Part shown: in pieces, positions 6,818-9,717 of the stretch | Position numbering within the stretch: position 1 is the stretch's first letter | Layout: the number at the start of each line of letters is the position of its first letter | Source of the DNA: Paracoccaceae bacterium | Lineage (GTDB): Bacteria > Pseudomonadota > Alphaproteobacteria > Rhodobacterales > Rhodobacteraceae | DNA: 9,717 nucleotides | Assembly (NCBI GenBank): GCA_003565055.1 | Contig: PXDM01000318.1 | Span: 1 to 9,717, forward strand | Direction: 5' to 3' | Translations under genes and position numbers: made by a program | The notes under the pieces: generated by a model | The model's database searches: none | What the model saw: the letters and a program-made list of their open reading frames with translations, nothing else | What the model was told of the DNA's origin: nothing

Positions 6818-7383
6818 GCCGCCCACCTCAGACCCGCCGCGCGCAACAGATGCGCGGTCTCCATCGCGGGCAGGCCCATGATGCCCGTGTAAGAGCCTTC
6901 GATCCAGGGAATGAAAGCTCCGCCGCGCCCCTGGATGGCATAGCCGCCCGCCTTGCCTTGCCATTCGCCCGAGGCAAGATAGTCGTTCAACTCATCATCC
7001 GAGAGCCGCTTCATCTTGACCGAACTTACCGAGCAGCGTGTCCAGACCTGATCACATCTGCGCACGGCGACTGCCGTGATCACCTTATGACGCCGCCCTG
7101 ACAGCCCGAGCAGAAACTCTGCGGCCTGCGCGGCCGTCTCTGGCTTGCCGAGGATGCGCCGCCCCATCGCGACCGTCGTATCGGCGCTCAGCACGATGTC
7201 GCCCGCACCGCAGGGGATGGCGTCGAGCTTCAGCCGCGTGACGCGCTCGCAATAGGGGCGCGGCAATTCACCCTTGAGCGGGGTTTCATCGACATCCGCC
7301 GCCATGATTGCGTCTGGCGTGATCCCGAGCGAGGCGAGAATTTCCTTGCGACGCGGGCTGCCGGAGCCGAGGATCAGGCGCAT
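6814..7383 (-). CDS. maf: Maf family nucleoside triphosphate pyrophosphatase (dTTP/UTP type)
   Basis: 189 aa, typical length. Maf proteins hydrolyse non-canonical or specific NTPs to NMP and pyrophosphate, cleaning the nucleotide pool and affecting cell division. Seen: the nucleotide-binding loop SGSPRR (7-12), VDET (31-34), the catalytic SADTTV (66-71) with Asp68, and KAGGYAIQG (144-152). SPRR, ADT and KAGxYxIQG match the YhdE branch (dTTP/UTP) rather than YceF (7-methyl-GTP), which has SPWR and SDQ; the exact substrate stays an inference. The start MRLILGSGSP at 7383 lies 4 bp after the infA stop; the longer frame up to 7428 overlaps infA and is rejected. It overlaps the next gene by ATGA. 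Confidence 0.93.
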   Translation of the reverse strand: MRLILGSGSPRRKEILASLGITPDAIMAADVDETPLKGELPRPYCERVTRLKLDAIPCGAGDIVLSADTTVAMGRRILGKPETAAQAAEFLLGLSGRRHKVITAVAVRRCDQVWTRCSVSSVKMKRLSDDELNDYLASGEWQGKAGGYAIQGRGGAFIPWIEGSYTGIMGLPAMETAHLLRAAGLRWAA

Positions 7384-7387
7384 CGGC

Positions 7388-7606
7388 TTATTTGAAGCGG
7401 TAATTGATCCGCCCCTTGGTGAGGTCATAGGGGGTCATTTCCACCTGAACCTTGTCGCCGACCAGAACACGGATGCGGTTCTTGCGCATCTTGCCTGCCA
7501 TATGCGCGTTGATTTCATGGCCGTTTTCCAGCTCGACCCGAAATGTCGCATTTGGCAGGAGTTCCTTCACGACACCGGGGAATTCGAGCAGTTCTTCCTT
7601 GGCCAT
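7388..7606 (-). CDS. infA: Translation initiation factor IF-1
   Basis: 72 aa, exactly the usual length. IF-1 occupies the A site of the 30S subunit during initiation, working with IF-2 and IF-3. The whole protein is one OB-fold (S1-like) domain: MAKEELLEFPGVV, ATFRVELENGHEINAHM, GKMRKNRIRVLVGDKV and the C-terminal MTPYDLTKGRINYR are all family hallmarks. The ATG at 7606 is supported by the GGAG site 5 nt upstream and by family length; a TTG 8 codons upstream is rejected. First gene of the infA-maf-RNase-yacG run, with a 145-bp region upstream holding its probable promoter. Confidence 0.98.
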   Translation of the reverse strand: MAKEELLEFPGVVKELLPNATFRVELENGHEINAHMAGKMRKNRIRVLVGDKVQVEMTPYDLTKGRINYRFK

Positions 7607-7611
7607 GTTCA

Positions 7612-7620
7612 CTCCATCCT
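7612..7620 (-). promoter_or_regulatory. Ribosome binding site of infA
   Basis: AGGATGGAG on the minus strand, with GGAG (7612-7615) 5 nt before the ATG at 7606. It fixes that start against the upstream in-frame TTG. Confidence 0.65.
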
Positions 7621-7650
7621 GAACGCGCAAGAAAGCCCCGCGCGCGCCAG

Positions 7651-7679
7651 TAAATGCGGTGCGAAAGGCGAAAAATCAA
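7651..7679 (-). promoter_or_regulatory. Candidate promoter of the infA operon
   Basis: On the minus strand, TTGATT (7674-7679) and CATTTA (7651-7656) are 17 bp apart and lie in the least GC-rich part of the gap between the nitrilase gene and infA. The transcript would start near 7644, giving a leader of about 40 nt. The -10 match is only moderate. Confidence 0.35.
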
Positions 7680-7707
7680 GCCCTAAACGCGTCTTGAGCC
7701 GTCCAAG

Positions 7708-7726
7708 CTGCGTGACAAGCACGCAG
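7708..7726 (-). terminator. Hairpin after the nitrilase gene (possible terminator)
   Basis: CTGCGTG and CACGCAG form a perfect 7-bp stem around a 5-nt loop, 25 nt after the nitrilase stop codon. No T run follows on the minus strand (CTTGG instead), so it may be a weak or factor-assisted terminator, or simply a 3'-end stabilising structure. Its place between two operons supports a boundary role. Confidence 0.4.
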
Positions 7727-7751
7727 GCTCCATTTGCCCTGTGGCGCAGGA

Positions 7752-8630
7752 TCACCCTGCCGGGCTGTGCTTGATCCGGTCGTATTGCTCGGGCCAGTGC
7801 TGCAGGCCCAGCACGACACCATCCGCGCGGGTCTGCGCGATCTTTGCGCGCGAGACCTCTGCCATCACCCAGCCCGGTGCATCGAGCGCGCCCTGTGCAA
7901 GAACCCCGTCGTCGGGCCAGCCTGCATCGGGCGGCCCGTAGATCGCCGCCGCGCCGTGGTTTTCCTCCACGCCCGCGCACCATTCGGCCATCCCCACGAG
8001 CGGGGCATGGGCGCTCACGCATTGGCTTTCCAGCGCGCGCGCCATTGCGCCGACCTTGACGCGGGTATAGCCCGCGATGGTTTCGGTCGTGGACGGCACC
8101 AGCAGGATCTCCGCGCCTTGCTCGACCATGGCGCGCGCCAGCAGGGGAAATTCGCTGTCATAGCAGATGAGCACGCCGAGCTTGCCGAGGCCCGTGTCAA
8201 AGACGCGCGCCCTGTCACCCGGGGCGATGTCCCAATCCTCGCGCTCGAACCGGGTCATGATCAGTTTGTCCTGATGCCCGATCACGCCCTCCGGCCCATA
8301 GAGCACCGCGCGATTGACAGGCCGCGCAACCCCGTCGGCCATGGCAGGCCCCGAGGCCCCGAGGATATGCAGCCCGAAACGCTGCGCCAGCGCGCAATGC
8401 AGATCCTGCACGGCGCTTGTGTGGCGCATGACTTCATGGAGTGCGGCTTCCTGATCCGCCGCAATGGCCGCGCCGCCGAGGCTCGCAAGCTCCATCGCGC
8501 CATATTCGGGAAAGACCAGAAGCTCCGCGCCCTGATCGGCGGCTTGCGCGACCCAGCGGGTCAGCTTCTCCGCTAAAGCCGCGAAATCCGCGAAAGGGTC
8601 GAGCGGGTAGGCGGCGCAGGCGAGTTTCAT
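7752..8630 (-). CDS. Nitrilase-superfamily carbon-nitrogen hydrolase
   Basis: 292 aa, a complete single-domain member. The superfamily hydrolyses amides or nitriles through a Glu-Lys-Cys triad. All three are seen: Glu42 in LLVFPEYGAMEL, Lys122 in HQDKLIMTRFE and Cys156 in GVLICYDSEFP. PSTTETIAGYTRVKVGAMAR (179-198) and ALESQC (199-204) complete the core. No signal peptide or transmembrane segment, so it should be cytoplasmic. The C-terminal ADGVVLGLQHWPEQYDRI is a recognisable subfamily tail. An amidase, not a true nitrilase, is the likelier activity, as for most of the superfamily, but the substrate is unknown. Its ATG overlaps the stop of the GNAT gene (ATGA). From memory, similar hydrolases occur next to, or fused with, GNAT acetyltransferases in other bacteria, which suggests linked acylation and deacylation of one compound; that is inference. 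Confidence 0.87.
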   Translation of the reverse strand: MKLACAAYPLDPFADFAALAEKLTRWVAQAADQGAELLVFPEYGAMELASLGGAAIAADQEAALHEVMRHTSAVQDLHCALAQRFGLHILGASGPAMADGVARPVNRAVLYGPEGVIGHQDKLIMTRFEREDWDIAPGDRARVFDTGLGKLGVLICYDSEFPLLARAMVEQGAEILLVPSTTETIAGYTRVKVGAMARALESQCVSAHAPLVGMAEWCAGVEENHGAAAIYGPPDAGWPDDGVLAQGALDAPGWVMAEVSRAKIAQTRADGVVLGLQHWPEQYDRIKHSPAG

Positions 8631-9214
8631 AGATCACGCATCCAGAATTGCAGGGGTTTTTCACTCTCGGCTGCATCGCCCAGATCGCGCCAGTGGAAGG
8701 TCGCGATGGCCCCGGCAACCGGCGCATAGCCGCGCCCACGCCAGAAGGCGTCGAGCGGGCGATAGCTGGCCGGGCGGGCCGGGTGATCCGCAGGCCGCAT
8801 GACGCTGCAAAAGGCGGTTTGCTTGTAACCCTGCGCGCGGGCATGGGCTTCGCGCAGATCGAAGAACCGATGCCCCGCGCCCTGACCGCGACAGGCGGGC
8901 AGCAGCACGGATTCGGCGCAATAGAAGATCCGCGCGGGGTCATGTTCTGTGCCCGCAAAGGCTCCGGCAAATTCCGCATCGGCCTGCAAAAGCGGCAGGC
9001 CAGTCGAAGCCCCGACCAGTTCTGCCCCATCATAGGCCGCGACCACCAATGCGCTCGGGGTCGTCTGGTAGCCGCTCAGGTAATCGCGCTCATAATCGAG
9101 ATCGCCGTCATAGAGATAGGGCCAGTCGCGAAACACCGTGATGCGCAGGCGTGCGAGCCCGTCAATCACCGCGCCGATCGCGGCCCCGGTCAAGGTCTCA
9201 TAGCGCAGGCTCAT
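8627..9214 (-). CDS. GNAT family N-acetyltransferase
   Basis: 195 aa. GNAT enzymes move an acetyl group from acetyl-CoA to an amine. Seen: the acetyl-CoA pyrophosphate loop ACRGQGAGHRFFD (107-119; R-G-Q-G-A-G), the preceding strand FYCAESVLLP (97-106), and a subfamily-specific N-terminus RITVFRDWPYLYDGDLDYER (24-43) that replaces the usual variable helix. The segment RPADHPARPASYRPLDAFW (140-158) is also distinctive and, from memory, typical of the GNATs found beside this kind of nitrilase. Cytoplasmic, no membrane segment. The substrate cannot be read from sequence. It starts inside the stop of the SnoaL-like gene and ends inside the start of the hydrolase gene, both as ATGA, so the three are translationally coupled. 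A single-gene acetyltransferase for protein or antibiotic is possible but less likely given this coupling. Confidence 0.87.
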   Translation of the reverse strand: MSLRYETLTGAAIGAVIDGLARLRITVFRDWPYLYDGDLDYERDYLSGYQTTPSALVVAAYDGAELVGASTGLPLLQADAEFAGAFAGTEHDPARIFYCAESVLLPACRGQGAGHRFFDLREAHARAQGYKQTAFCSVMRPADHPARPASYRPLDAFWRGRGYAPVAGAIATFHWRDLGDAAESEKPLQFWMRDL

Positions 9215-9609
9215 GCCGAAACCTGTGTGATCCAGTCCTGGAGGTTGTAATAGGTCGTGATGCGGGTGATCTTGTCCCCGTCAATCGTGAAGAAAGACCC
9301 GGCAGGTAGCACATAGCGCTGGCCATGGGCTTCGGGCAGGCCGGGATCGGTCTGCAGATATTCGCCATGCACCGTGAATTCCGCCGCCGCACGCGTCCCG
9401 TCCGGCGCGAGGAAAATCACCATGTCGCGCAACTGCTCGCGGTAGCTCACCCCCATATGGCTGCAGAATTCCGCAAATGCTGCGCGGCCCCGGCGTGTCT
9501 CGCCCTGATTGACATGGTGGGCAACATCGTCGCTGACCAGCACCAGCATCGTCTCCGTGTCGCCTGCGTTGAAGGCGTCGAAATAGCGGTGGATGATCGT
9601 GTCACTCAT
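9211..9609 (-). CDS. SnoaL-like / NTF2-fold protein (ketosteroid isomerase-related)
   Basis: 132 aa, one NTF2-like cone domain. Seen: the opening helix IIHRYFDAFNAGDTETMLVL (5-24), then the strand DDVAHHVNQGETRRG, AAAEFTVHGEYLQTD (74-88), the FFTIDGDKITRITTYYNLQDW segment (106-126) and the closing strand, in the order usual for the fold. The family includes isomerases, cyclases, dehydratases and non-enzymatic binding proteins. The paired histidines at 31-32 and the acidic residues lining the cone could be catalytic, but the classical ketosteroid isomerase arrangement cannot be confirmed, so no reaction is assigned. The start at 9609 has GAGG 6 nt upstream and overlaps the stop of the upstream phosphatase gene (ATGA). 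It is the first gene of the SnoaL-GNAT-hydrolase chain. Confidence 0.85.
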   Translation of the reverse strand: MSDTIIHRYFDAFNAGDTETMLVLVSDDVAHHVNQGETRRGRAAFAEFCSHMGVSYREQLRDMVIFLAPDGTRAAAEFTVHGEYLQTDPGLPEAHGQRYVLPAGSFFTIDGDKITRITTYYNLQDWITQVSA

Positions 9610-9717
9610 TCCTGACCTCGCGTTGGGGGACCGAAACGGTCCAGAATATGTTTCTTGATCTGCTCGCGCGCCTGCCGGTACGCGTCGAGCTTGGCCTCGC
9701 GCGTCTCGCCGAGGCCC
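9606..9717 (-). CDS. Probable low-molecular-weight phosphatase family protein, C-terminal end only
   Basis: Only the last 36 codons and the stop are inside the window. The tail GLGETREAKLDAYRQAREQI, then KKHILDRFGP and six more residues, is a charged amphipathic helix. It resembles the closing helix of the LMW tyrosine-phosphatase/arsenate-reductase fold, in particular the Rhodobacteraceae proteins that I recall just upstream of infA, where the helix follows a DPTGLGE-type segment. The catalytic CxxxxxR loop would be N-terminal and outside the window, so function cannot be checked here. Its TGA overlaps the ATG of the SnoaL-like gene. Confidence 0.55.
   Translation of the reverse strand, partial: GLGETREAKLDAYRQAREQIKKHILDRFGPPTRGQE

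Noticed and set aside
6818..6964. Extended start of the RNase E/G gene inside maf
   Set aside because: The extra 49 residues are read out of frame through the conserved 3' part of maf and show no RNase E/G similarity; the ATGA junction at 6814-6817 fits the pattern of the operon.
7734..8576. 280-codon plus-strand frame opposite the nitrilase gene
   Set aside because: The minus strand carries the complete Glu-Lys-Cys triad and tight ATGA coupling; the plus frame is a shadow.
1..9717. Defence island, mobile element, CRISPR array, prophage or tRNA gene
   Set aside because: No transposase, integrase, cas, toxin-antitoxin or phage-like protein, no regularly spaced direct repeats, and no tRNA cloverleaf were seen on either strand.

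Overview
The window looks like chromosomal DNA from a high-GC alphaproteobacterium, most likely a member of the Rhodobacteraceae. The evidence is the strong G/C preference at third codon positions, the close match of the S1, IF-1, TrpE and PpiD proteins to Rhodobacterales forms as I remember them, and the infA-maf-RNase E/G-yacG order. No database search was possible, so the placement rests on recognition.

Left part (1-2024, minus strand): the N-terminal 336 codons of ribosomal protein S1 (rpsA) run off the left edge. rpsA has a convincing sigma-70 promoter (TTGCCA-17-TATAGA) and a leader of about 170 nt. Upstream of it is rlmJ, a 23S rRNA adenine methyltransferase. A 144-bp divergent control region (2025-2168) separates rlmJ from the next block.

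Centre (2169-5561, plus strand): ppiD, a membrane-anchored periplasmic folding factor whose PPIase domain lacks the usual histidines, is followed 6 bp later by trpE, the large subunit of anthranilate synthase. No trpG follows. trpE meets the next operon tail to tail, with a hairpin in the 54-bp gap.

Right part (5616-9717, all minus strand): two tightly packed operons. The first, in transcription order, is infA (IF-1), maf (NTP pyrophosphatase), a short RNase E/G and yacG (zinc-finger gyrase inhibitor); infA-maf is separated by 4 bp and the last two junctions are ATGA overlaps. Upstream of it is a chain joined by ATGA overlaps: the C-terminal end of a probable low-molecular-weight phosphatase, a SnoaL/NTF2-fold protein, a GNAT acetyltransferase and a nitrilase-superfamily amidohydrolase. 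These last three are the least understood genes here and look like a small metabolic module of unknown substrate.

There are no rRNA or tRNA genes, CRISPR arrays, insertion sequences, prophage genes or recognisable defence genes. Most of the window is core housekeeping. The points worth a second look are the SnoaL-GNAT-nitrilase module, the RNase E/G without a zinc link coupled to a zinc-finger gene, and the gene order around rpsA and trpE.
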